NCBI GenBank assembly: GCA_904395885.1
Contig: CAJFOF010000031.1
Location: forward strand, 1 to 40,375
Length of the DNA: 40,375 bases
Source of the DNA: an uncultured Lachnospiraceae bacterium
GTDB lineage: Bacteria > Bacillota > Clostridia > Lachnospirales > Lachnospiraceae
Direction: 5' to 3'
The first letter of the stretch is position 1. Each line of letters begins with the position of its first letter. The position numbers were made by a program, and so were the translations under genes. The notes below the pieces were generated by a model that had not been told where the DNA came from, did no database searches, and saw only the letters and a program-made list of their open reading frames with translations. Shown here one piece after another: positions 33,481 through 40,375 of this stretch.

Positions 33481-33804
33481 CTATCCCCTCCGCATGCATT
33501 CCACCAATACTTCTATCAATTCTCTGGAATCCAAAGGCAACTGAATCTTTCGTTTCAGAACCCTTTCCAGATACTCTTTGCCTCCATACATCAAGAAAGC
33601 ATCTCTGACGGTTCTCAAATTTTTCTCAAAATTATGCAGTTCTTCCCCTCTCTGGACAGCGGCAGCCAAATAAACCTGCTTTCGGATATCCGTCAGCCGT
33701 TCCTCATCCTCCAGAACCAGCCTGAGACAAAGGATCAGCTCCTGATACCCTTTATAGCTCTGTAAAAATGGAATCTCCCGTAAGACCATTTCAGCCGTTT
33801 TCAT
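33481..33804 (-). CDS. Spo0A-C-like small protein, copy 3
   Basis: 107 residues from the ATG at 33804 (MKTAEMVLREIPFLQ), with GGGAGG 7 nt upstream; an ATG 21 nt earlier lacks a site. It is a paralogue of the 107-residue protein at 32921-33244, sharing FEKNLRTVRDAFLMYGG exactly. It also retains the Spo0A-C-type LVLED segment after YKGYQELILCLR. The copy order and the intergenic terminator suggest a local duplication. It lies 93 nt downstream of the ligase-like gene and may have a weak promoter of its own (TTGGGA-18-TATCAT). Its function is unknown; a DNA-binding or decoy regulator is inferred. Confidence 0.65.
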   Translation of the reverse strand: MKTAEMVLREIPFLQSYKGYQELILCLRLVLEDEERLTDIRKQVYLAAAVQRGEELHNFEKNLRTVRDAFLMYGGKEYLERVLKRKIQLPLDSRELIEVLVECMRRG

Positions 33805-33897
33805 TGTGTTTCCTCCCTTTCTCATATTAATGATACCAGTATGCGGCGAAACGTCCCAATCGAAAACAGCCCCAGCTCTCCAAACGCTCTCCCTCTT

Positions 33898-35088
33898 TTA
33901 TTTACATCCGCTATGCTCACGTACCAGGCTTCCCCAGATCAATACCAGCCAGAACATCGGCTGACGGTAATTGACCAGCAAAAAGCTCTCTGCCAGGAGT
34001 CCCAGGATCACCGGCCACATCCATCCCCGGACAGAACGGAATTCTCTGAAAAGCCAGAACATCAGGATTGCCGTCGGGAAAATACCATAGCAAAACAAAA
34101 TACTGAACAAACAGGAATGAATCTCATTTACCTGGGCCGCCAGCGTAAACCTGGCAAAGCCGCCTTCTCCGGCCCCGGTCAGCAGACAGCCCGGGTACAG
34201 CCAGAGCTTTTCCATGCCTCTGTCCATCAGTAGCCCGCCAAGTCCTCCGTGGGCAACCTTCCATATTTTCTCCTGGATCCGCTCCACCAGGGTAAAATTC
34301 CCTTCCTGTATCGAGAAGTCGGCCGAAGGCCACAAAAAAACGACAGCTGCTGCCAAAAGCAAAATGCAGACAGCGCCTCCTATCCACCATATATGCCTTG
34401 CAACGCGCCTGGAACAGTACAGCCTGTAGACGCCCCTCACCGCAAACGCTGCCGCTGCGGCCAGGACACCCAGAAAAACCCCCGTAGACTTGCTTGCTCC
34501 AATAATCCCAATGGCCAAAAGATAAAAAATTCCGTCTGTCAGCTTTTTGCTTTCTCCACGGCTCAGATAAAGCAGAACGGCCATCAGAAAGACAAAAAAA
34601 GCTAGTTGGTTGGGGTCGTTAAAAGTCCCCATATATCGGGTGCCGCCCCAGTATTCATAAAACAGCCGGCCATGCCCGGACAGCCATACTCCAGTCTGCA
34701 CTAGAATATTCACTTGTGCTCCCACAACTACCCATCTGGCAAAGCCTTCTTTCTGCCCTAACCGGCGGAAACACCAGATCGCCATCCCGTTATATAGCCA
34801 GTACGCCGTATACCGGACAAACTCAGTATTTTTTTCTTTCCATGCGTATACCCCATTAATTACCACGACACAGACCAGAAATAAATAAAAGGGCCAGTCC
34901 TCCTTCCAGTCCAAGAGCTTTCCGCCAGCCCCGGATCTGTTTCCCTCAGCCCTTCTCTTAAACAGCCATTCTCCCAACAGTACCAGACAGCACAGAACCA
35001 GGCAGACATCTGCCACACCCAGGCCTCCGGACGGAAAAAGATAAAACTGTTTCAGCACAAAAAACAACATAAAAAGCGCCAAAGCCAT
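33898..35088 (-). CDS. O-antigen ligase/polymerase-like membrane protein
   Basis: 396 residues from the ATG at 35088, with AGGAGG 10 nt upstream. About ten or eleven membrane helices are seen, with the long outside loop and the NEIHSCLFSILFCYGI segment typical of the Wzy/WaaL (O-antigen ligase) superfamily, and GTFNDPNQLAFFV, a common motif of the family. Such enzymes polymerise or transfer lipid-linked polysaccharide on the outer face of the membrane. It is separate from the nine-gene polysaccharide operon, but no other polymerase or ligase is in the window, so it may serve that pathway. It has its own promoter. Confidence 0.82.
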   Translation of the reverse strand: MALALFMLFFVLKQFYLFPSGGLGVADVCLVLCCLVLLGEWLFKRRAEGNRSGAGGKLLDWKEDWPFYLFLVCVVVINGVYAWKEKNTEFVRYTAYWLYNGMAIWCFRRLGQKEGFARWVVVGAQVNILVQTGVWLSGHGRLFYEYWGGTRYMGTFNDPNQLAFFVFLMAVLLYLSRGESKKLTDGIFYLLAIGIIGASKSTGVFLGVLAAAAAFAVRGVYRLYCSRRVARHIWWIGGAVCILLLAAAVVFLWPSADFSIQEGNFTLVERIQEKIWKVAHGGLGGLLMDRGMEKLWLYPGCLLTGAGEGGFARFTLAAQVNEIHSCLFSILFCYGIFPTAILMFWLFREFRSVRGWMWPVILGLLAESFLLVNYRQPMFWLVLIWGSLVREHSGCK

Positions 35089-35135
35089 CAGCAAATTTCC
35101 TCCTGTCCAACTGTCGGTAAAGGCTATGATATACT

Positions 35136-35163
35136 ATTTTAGCAAATTTCGGGCAATTTACAA
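35136..35163 (-). promoter_or_regulatory. Promoter of ligase-like gene
   Basis: On the minus strand, TTGTAA (35158-35163), a 16-nt spacer, and TAAAAT (35136-35141), 48 nt before the start codon. Confidence 0.6.
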
Positions 35164-35167
35164 CTTC

Positions 35168-35200
35168 TTTTTGAATAATTTTTCAAAAATTATTCAAAAA
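35168..35200. terminator. Perfect AT-rich 33-bp palindrome, likely terminator
   Basis: Two perfect 16-bp arms around a single C: TTTTTGAATAATTTTT / AAAAATTATTCAAAAA. It lies 30 bp after the stop codon of the methyltransferase part of the restriction locus and just upstream of the ligase-like promoter. A T-rich stem is unusual for a terminator and could also bind a protein. Confidence 0.5.
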
Positions 35201-35229
35201 TATCCAGCATTGTCGGCCAGGAAGAGTTT

Positions 35230-36501
35230 TCACTCCCCCATGGCCTTGATCTTAGCCTCAATATGGGCGATTTCTTCCGGATCCAGATGGTACCTGGCAT
35301 ACAGTTGGCTGTCAATCTCCGCAATCGGGCGATCCCAGCAAATGTCAGAGGCGGCCGTAAAATCCTGAACCGGAACAAATTTATAGGTTCTGGCCGTCCC
35401 GTGCTGGCTGATCTTGGCCAGACTCAGGAGAAACCGCGCAAACTTCGTTCTCAGATAGGTGGCCAGATGTTCTGCCTCCGCCTGATCGTTCACCAAATCA
35501 ACCCCAACCACCAGAAAAGTCTCCGTGCAGATGGTATCAGGCCCGGCGACAAATGTGTTCTGATTGTCGTCATTCAGCTCAGTCCCAATATTGTTGGCAT
35601 AAGGCATCAGGACCTTCCATCTGCCGATCCAGTCACTGTGGACTTTGACCGCATCCCTGCTCACATAGCCGATCTTTCGCCCTTTTCCAAAACATTTCAC
35701 CGGATCGTTCACCCCCTCATCCGTCTCACAGAACCCCGGCGACCGGGTGAAACTGGTGTCCAATCCAAAGGGTTTCCTGGAAGAGATATGGTCTGCCATA
35801 ACCTCCGTATCGTCGAAGATTACTTTGTCCAAAATGGTGATCCCGATATTATCCCTGACAAAAATATCCAGATCCCTTGTCCTCAGGCTTCTCCTGGCTA
35901 CGTTAACAGCACCTTCCCCCATGTGGGAGACGATTGTCACCTTCTCCCGGGTATTGTCGTAGTCGGCATTCCAGAGAAAATAGCAGATCCCTCCCCGGTT
36001 GTTGGTGTCCGGAAAGACCTCCTCCGGGTGTAGGAAATCATCCAGCTCTTCGATATGGATATCATCCAGCATCTGGGTGCGGAATTCATCCAGCCCCTTT
36101 CCCCCGGCATACCACCTGGAAGGCATGATCATCGTCAGCCTGCAGGGTGACAGTTTTTTCGCAATATTCACAAAATTATGGTAAATCGGCCTGGCGCTGG
36201 CCTGGGCCCCGCCGTCGCTGACCTGATAAGGCGGATTGCCCACTATCGCTTCAAATTTCATCTCGTCTCCTTCTTCTCCCTCATCCTCAAGGGTGATATC
36301 GCAAAAGCGCTTCTTCTGCTTTAATATAGAAGATATTCTCCCATAATCAATGGCGTCATGCTCTTTGCCGCCTGCAGCTTTTACATCCAACAGATCATAT
36401 GCCGTAAAACGAGCCGCTATGCAGTCTATGTCCAATCCCAGAACCGTATAGATTTTTCTGGTGAATTCATATGCAACCGGAGATGTAGGGATCGCCAGCA
36501 C
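35230..36501 (-). CDS. C-terminal part of restriction-modification protein: N6-adenine methyltransferase motif IV and specificity region (frameshift fragment)
   Basis: 423 residues if read from a GTG at 36501. The frame is open without stops back to 36573, where it joins the upstream helicase gene through a one-base shift. NPPY (residues 89-92, VGNPPYQVSDGG) is motif IV of N6-adenine methyltransferases of the Eco57I type. Before it, LDIDCIAARFTAYDLLDV fits motifs II/III. After it, a long region resembles target-recognition domains. Alone it lacks motif I, so it could not bind SAM. No ribosome site precedes the GTG. It is best read as the tail of one protein with the preceding gene. Confidence 0.75.
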   Translation of the reverse strand: MLAIPTSPVAYEFTRKIYTVLGLDIDCIAARFTAYDLLDVKAAGGKEHDAIDYGRISSILKQKKRFCDITLEDEGEEGDEMKFEAIVGNPPYQVSDGGAQASARPIYHNFVNIAKKLSPCRLTMIMPSRWYAGGKGLDEFRTQMLDDIHIEELDDFLHPEEVFPDTNNRGGICYFLWNADYDNTREKVTIVSHMGEGAVNVARRSLRTRDLDIFVRDNIGITILDKVIFDDTEVMADHISSRKPFGLDTSFTRSPGFCETDEGVNDPVKCFGKGRKIGYVSRDAVKVHSDWIGRWKVLMPYANNIGTELNDDNQNTFVAGPDTICTETFLVVGVDLVNDQAEAEHLATYLRTKFARFLLSLAKISQHGTARTYKFVPVQDFTAASDICWDRPIAEIDSQLYARYHLDPEEIAHIEAKIKAMGE

Positions 36502-36538
36502 AGACGAGCGAATATCTTCTGCAGATATCCCCAGCTTC

Positions 36539-39304
36539 TCAGCCCGTTGGCACAGGGCGATGGCAAATTCCCCCTATCTTGCTTGCAATATCAAGAATCC
36601 TGCCACCTGACCTCTGAATCTCCCGAAAGCACTGATCCGGCAGCAGAGCAACCATGTCCCCGGCCATCCCAAGAGGCGTCGGAACCTCCGATTCCGACAG
36701 CTTCCCGAATTTGTGAATCGCCCGCACAGCCCGTTCTGTCGGCTGCACCGATTCATCATGGGACAGATTGTTAATATTCTGAATTTTATAATCCAGCCTA
36801 CTCAAAATAAATGGATTCATATTGGCTCTGATCGCAGACAAAACCGTCCTCTCCAGCGACAGATTCCTCGCTATACGCTCATTGTCCCTGTCTCCAAGAG
36901 AGGCCAGCACATCATCCAATGATCTCAGCCGGTTGCCGGACAGAAAGGCAAAAAACAGAATCCTGGAATAATACATCAAAAATTTGCCCTTTAAGTCTTC
37001 CGGTTCAGAGGCGCCGGCATCTCCATTATCCCCGCTGTCTGGCTGATTCTCCTTCCCGGCTTTCCCATCTGCACTGTCCCCGGCGTTCTCGCTGCCGTCA
37101 GGGAGGTCCAGGTCGCTTCTGCCCTCCCCGTAGGCATCCAGCTCCAGGCCCTTTCCCGATCCCAGCTCCGCCTGCGCCTCGACTGCTGCTTTAATACACT
37201 CAATCTCCAACAGCGACATGTCAACAGGAATATTCCTGGTCTCATCCAGCACTCCTCTGCTGTTGGAATACTCGCTGACTGCGCTTAAAATATCAGCCGG
37301 CTCTACCCGGGCAATCTTATTTTTATTCATCGCGATGATGGGAGAAATCCGGAGTTCCTCCTGAATCCGCTCTTCCAGCTTCAGATTTCCGCCTTCCTCT
37401 GTGTTGACATTGTAGATCAGAGCCTTCTGCTCCTGCATAGTAAACATCCGGCCAGGATCAAAATCAACCAGCAGCGTCTGAGGTTTCATGTTATACCGAA
37501 TCGTTTCTCCGCTCTCATCTGTCAGGGTCTTTACGTACTGGTTCTGCAGACGAAAAATGGCCTGGTCATACTCCTGAGGCGATGCTGTGTCCTTAAAAAA
37601 CAGCATCGTGTCCCACTGCTCCACGGTACTTCCTGTAAGCATGCGGTTGACCGTAAGCGTGATCGTCTTTCTGTCCTCTTTCTCGCACTGTGCGATTTTG
37701 CTTTTTACAGCGACGGCGCTTTTATATTGATTTGGACGGTCAATGCCAGATATATTGATCACCGCATAGTCCTGAAGGTTCTTAAATTTGTCCCTGTGCT
37801 CCGTCAGAAGCGCTTCCAGAGCATCACAGGACGCGCAGTACGGCAGAACGCAGACCATATGGCGGCACATTTTTCCCTCTTTTATCCGGTCATAATCCAG
37901 AAATCCCAGGAGCTCGTCATCCTCCTTGCTTCCGTCAATTACCTGAAACAGATCCAACACTTCTTCCTCATAAACAAACCGCTTATGGCTTCCGTCCGGC
38001 GCCTTCCTCAGCGATCTGGTCCTGAACAGAGCCGAAAAAGCATAGGTATTCCCGCCTGCCCGCAATGCCTCCAGCCTGGCTCTGGCCGCCTGGCTGGGAT
38101 TAAACGCAAAGCGGATCATCTGCGGAAAACCAAAGTACGGATTGTCCCATTCCCGCCTGTCATCGCAGAGGATATAGTTCCGGTCCCACTCTTCCTGCGC
38201 CGCTACAATGTCTGTAAACTGGCAGAAAGCCACAATATCCTCCTTGCTGAACTCGCTGCCCATCAAAATGCGGTAGGGCGTCCCGGACAGATGGAGCTTC
38301 ACCCTGGCCCGGATCACCTTCAAAGTCTCGTCTGCATCCGCATAATCGACAAAATCATCGTCTGCATGTTTCTCCCAGGGATCCTTTATGTAATGGCCGT
38401 CCCGCAGCACCTGTCCATACTTCTCCGCCCTGGCCCCATAATGGGTCTCGTCAATGATCAGCAGATCCATCACATTCTCGAAAATTTCCCTGTGCTTCTC
38501 CTTGATCTCCATCCCCTGAAGGTCCTGGAGGGTCAGAAAAATGACGACACCTTTCCCCGCTTCGGTCAGCTTCTTCACAATATGCTCGTCATCGAGAAGG
38601 TCTATTCCCGTAAGGAACTCATAATCTTTGTTAAAATTATCCGCCTGCTGTACGGTTTTCTTCCATTCCTCCCTGACATCCGCCTTCGCCGACACTACCA
38701 GAACCGTCTTTGCATGGATCTCCTTTGCACAGCAAAGAGATGTGAATGACTTGCCAAAACGCATGACGGCGTACATCAGAAGATTCGTCCTCCCAGCGCC
38801 AACCGCCCGCACAAAGCTGTCGATAGCCGCCTGCTGATTAGGCCGGGGCTCCCACATACCCGCAGACGCGTAGCGGCAGTCTTCCGCTGATCTGGTCTCC
38901 GCATCGTAATATTTATATACAGGAATCTTGTTCCAGTACTTTTCCCGGATATCTCGAACCGCCTCGGCAACATCTGCCGGAGTCGTATCCCGGAAAAATT
39001 CCCTGGAGTAATGGTCTTCATCCGTCTCCTCAGGCTCCAGCCCCCGCTTTCCCAGCTCGTTTCTCAAGTATTGGTGAACCGAATAGTCCCTGAAAAATAC
39101 CTTGCCGTCAATCGAAGCCTTCTCCCGGTACTCCTCCCTCAGCGTCGGAAAACGGCTGCGCCACTCATTCAGTCGCACCGCCACCGGCCGGTACGTATCT
39201 CCAACCTTGAGATAATTCGGAACCTCATTCGTCGAAAACGCATAGATGTGGGGTTCCACCCGCCCTACAATCAGGCCGTCCAAAATATCCATATTCTCAG
39301 CCAT
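36539..39304 (-). CDS. GIY-YIG nuclease + SF2 helicase + start of N6-adenine methyltransferase (frameshifted)
   Basis: 921 residues from the ATG at 39304, with GAGG 9 nt upstream. It overlaps the upstream gene by 8 nt. Residues about 10-90 resemble a GIY-YIG (T5orf172-type) nuclease: IYAFSTNEVPNYLKVGDTYRP, then FFRDYSVHQYL. A helicase follows: MRFGKSFTS (Walker A), LLIIDETHYGAR (DEAH-type box) and LHLSGTPYR (motif III). The C-terminus begins a methyltransferase: VPTPLGMAGDMVALL (motif X) and RILDIASKIG (motif I). The frame then shifts at GGGGG (36570-36574) and ends 10 residues on, while the other frame continues as EFAIALCQRAEKLG into the NPPY fragment. Intact, it would be a single chain of about 1,360 residues. 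Confidence 0.82.
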   Translation of the reverse strand: MAENMDILDGLIVGRVEPHIYAFSTNEVPNYLKVGDTYRPVAVRLNEWRSRFPTLREEYREKASIDGKVFFRDYSVHQYLRNELGKRGLEPEETDEDHYSREFFRDTTPADVAEAVRDIREKYWNKIPVYKYYDAETRSAEDCRYASAGMWEPRPNQQAAIDSFVRAVGAGRTNLLMYAVMRFGKSFTSLCCAKEIHAKTVLVVSAKADVREEWKKTVQQADNFNKDYEFLTGIDLLDDEHIVKKLTEAGKGVVIFLTLQDLQGMEIKEKHREIFENVMDLLIIDETHYGARAEKYGQVLRDGHYIKDPWEKHADDDFVDYADADETLKVIRARVKLHLSGTPYRILMGSEFSKEDIVAFCQFTDIVAAQEEWDRNYILCDDRREWDNPYFGFPQMIRFAFNPSQAARARLEALRAGGNTYAFSALFRTRSLRKAPDGSHKRFVYEEEVLDLFQVIDGSKEDDELLGFLDYDRIKEGKMCRHMVCVLPYCASCDALEALLTEHRDKFKNLQDYAVINISGIDRPNQYKSAVAVKSKIAQCEKEDRKTITLTVNRMLTGSTVEQWDTMLFFKDTASPQEYDQAIFRLQNQYVKTLTDESGETIRYNMKPQTLLVDFDPGRMFTMQEQKALIYNVNTEEGGNLKLEERIQEELRISPIIAMNKNKIARVEPADILSAVSEYSNSRGVLDETRNIPVDMSLLEIECIKAAVEAQAELGSGKGLELDAYGEGRSDLDLPDGSENAGDSADGKAGKENQPDSGDNGDAGASEPEDLKGKFLMYYSRILFFAFLSGNRLRSLDDVLASLGDRDNERIARNLSLERTVLSAIRANMNPFILSRLDYKIQNINNLSHDESVQPTERAVRAIHKFGKLSESEVPTPLGMAGDMVALLPDQCFREIQRSGGRILDIASKIGGICHRPVPTG
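36570..36574 (-). other. Frameshift site in the restriction-modification gene
   Basis: Five C on the plus strand (GGGGG in the coding sense). With four G the frame reads ...SKIG-EFAIALCQRAEKLGIS..., a natural continuation of motif I through to NPPY. With five, a stop comes soon after. The cause may be a mutation, a sequencing error or, less likely, slippage. Confidence 0.7.
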
Positions 39305-40223
39305 TGTCAGCACCCTCATTCCGAATCAGCGAACGGTATTCCAGAATCCCTTTCTTCTTCCAGCGAACCGCCTGCCAGTCCTTTATCACGCAGTATCGAG
39401 GCTCCCCCGTCTCTCCGTCCTGCTGGGGAAGCGCAAACGTCAGGCCGTCCATCTGCCAGAGATTCCAGGAAATGATCACTGCGATTTCCCTCAGCTCCTC
39501 AAACGAGGCCCGCCTGCCAAATTGGCAGTCCAGATAATCCATAAAGGTATAGAGCAGGTTCTCCCTAGCAAGAAACAGACTGTCCCCCTGGTACTCAAAC
39601 CCGTAGATGCTCTGGTAGGCCCTCAGCACCCAGCGGTACCACTCACTCTCGTTTTCAGCATTTTCGCAGACCACCCGCAGCTTCCGGTCCAGCAGGCCAA
39701 CCCGGTCGGCCACCGGAATCCACGCGCCGCTCACTGCGTCGTATCGGCTGACCAGGTAAGGCGCCTCCCCGCAGGCCATCTCCATCCGCGGGCTGTCCAC
39801 GTAATGTTGCCAGGTCTTCTCCCCCTTGTCATCAAAGGGAATCTTATTTCTATTTGTCGTCCAGCCCTCACGGCTTTCCCGGTTAAAAACCCCTTCCCGC
39901 CCAAACCAGGCGCGGTCAACCAGATTGTTCTGTGCATTGCAGACCCAGGGAGGCGTAAACACCTCCGCCTTCTCCTTCGTCCTGTTTAACTGATTCTGCT
40001 GGTCCTTCACGCTGCGGGGCTGAATAACATCCCCACTCTCTTTTCTGATCAGCTCCAACGCCATCTCCTGCGGCGCTCTGTAACCGTCCCCCAATTCCTG
40101 GTAGTCATCTGTCGCCCATATAATATGTCGCCCGGATGTTCTGTCCTTTAAAAGGATCTCAAGAATTTTGGGGAACCGATCGGGCATACCGTGTTCCTCT
40201 TTGTCCATCGCCTTCTGCAGCAC
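39297..40223 (-). CDS. Restriction-modification accessory protein with methyltransferase-like motif
   Basis: 308 residues from a GTG with AAAGGGG 5 nt upstream; an ATG 15 nt later lacks a site. EKAEVFTPPWVCNAQNNLVD is the motif X-type entry of N6-adenine methyltransferases, and GEAPYLVSRYD and AYQSIYGFEYQGDSLFLARENLL are conserved-looking blocks. No NPPY motif or full SAM-binding motif I is seen, so it is probably not active alone. It is translationally coupled to the nuclease-helicase gene and is probably a subunit of the same system. Proteins of this type are annotated as 'restriction endonuclease subunit M'. Confidence 0.7.
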   Translation of the reverse strand: MLQKAMDKEEHGMPDRFPKILEILLKDRTSGRHIIWATDDYQELGDGYRAPQEMALELIRKESGDVIQPRSVKDQQNQLNRTKEKAEVFTPPWVCNAQNNLVDRAWFGREGVFNRESREGWTTNRNKIPFDDKGEKTWQHYVDSPRMEMACGEAPYLVSRYDAVSGAWIPVADRVGLLDRKLRVVCENAENESEWYRWVLRAYQSIYGFEYQGDSLFLARENLLYTFMDYLDCQFGRRASFEELREIAVIISWNLWQMDGLTFALPQQDGETGEPRYCVIKDWQAVRWKKKGILEYRSLIRNEGADNG

Positions 40224-40309
40224 GCTTACCCCTTTCCTCGGCCGGCATCCGCTTCCGCCACGGCCGGCTTTCTATCGGCTGTCTGCCAGCCGCCAGTAAA
40301 GTACTTTTT

Positions 40310-40338
40310 ATCATACCATATTTTCGGAGAAAAACCAA
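40310..40338 (-). promoter_or_regulatory. Candidate promoter of the restriction-modification operon
   Basis: On the minus strand, TTGGTT (40333-40338), a 17-nt spacer, and TATGAT (40310-40315), about 87 nt before the first start codon. A GGCCGG-type repeat pair (about 40238-40267) lies in the leader. Confidence 0.4.
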
Positions 40339-40375
40339 TGAGGGAGAAGTTCGCACAAGAACAATTATAGGAACC

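Noticed and set aside
36570-36574. Phase-variable tract in the restriction gene
   Set aside because: Five G is short for slipped-strand phase variation, and no programmed-shift heptamer is seen. A simple indel or sequencing error is likelier.
40238-40267. GC-rich repeat before the restriction operon as a terminator
   Set aside because: The GGCCGG units are self-complementary and there is no T-run in either direction.

Overview
The window looks like a chromosome segment of an anaerobic, gut-type Clostridia, most likely Lachnospiraceae. Pointers are the SCIFF peptide with its radical-SAM maturase, a fused SecDF, a Csp-like subtilase without a signal peptide, many GTG/TTG starts behind strong AGGAGG sites, choline-binding-type wall repeats, and proteins made only of the Spo0A C-terminal domain. 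No rRNA, tRNA, CRISPR array or insertion sequence was seen.

Layout. (1) 1-1175: a non-coding block with a cluster of DnaA boxes and a 16-bp palindrome, then hpf with a consensus promoter. (2) 1174-9207: a HAD phosphatase, a PLP aminotransferase, and the minus-strand operon scfA-scfB-secDF-tgt-yajC (ranthipeptide, Sec accessory proteins, tRNA queuosine), with a TIGR04086-type membrane protein divergent from it. (3) 9267-16411: a CNNM/CorC membrane protein, a divergent signal peptidase II, a Csp-like subtilase, an orphan ClpX paralogue and a membrane-anchored HtrA. (4) 16636-29582: one nine-gene minus-strand operon for a cell-surface polysaccharide. It starts at an extended -10 promoter, runs TPP enzyme, epimerase, sugar C-methyltransferase, epimerase, three GT2 transferases, priming sugar transferase and LCP ligase, and ends at a hairpin terminator. 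The first four genes suggest a branched-chain deoxysugar. (5) 29902-33804: a secreted wall-binding repeat protein, then a cluster of small proteins: a zinc-ribbon/coiled-coil protein, a 50-residue coiled-coil protein, and three stand-alone proteins resembling the Spo0A DNA-binding domain with no receiver domain. The 400-bp gap in front of the first of these carries Spo0A-box-like sites and perfect inverted repeats. (6) 33898-35088: an O-antigen ligase/polymerase-like membrane protein. (7) 35230-40223: a restriction-modification locus (GIY-YIG nuclease + SF2 helicase + N6-adenine methyltransferase) whose main gene is broken by an apparent one-base insertion exactly in methyltransferase motif I.

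How it fits together. Most of the window concerns the cell envelope: protein export (SecDF, YajC), lipoprotein processing (LspA), quality control (HtrA), polysaccharide synthesis and attachment (operon plus ligase/polymerase) and a wall-binding protein. The Spo0A-like trio sits between the polysaccharide operon and the ligase-like gene, so it may regulate surface functions, but that is inference. The restriction locus at the right end is probably a mobile defence island.
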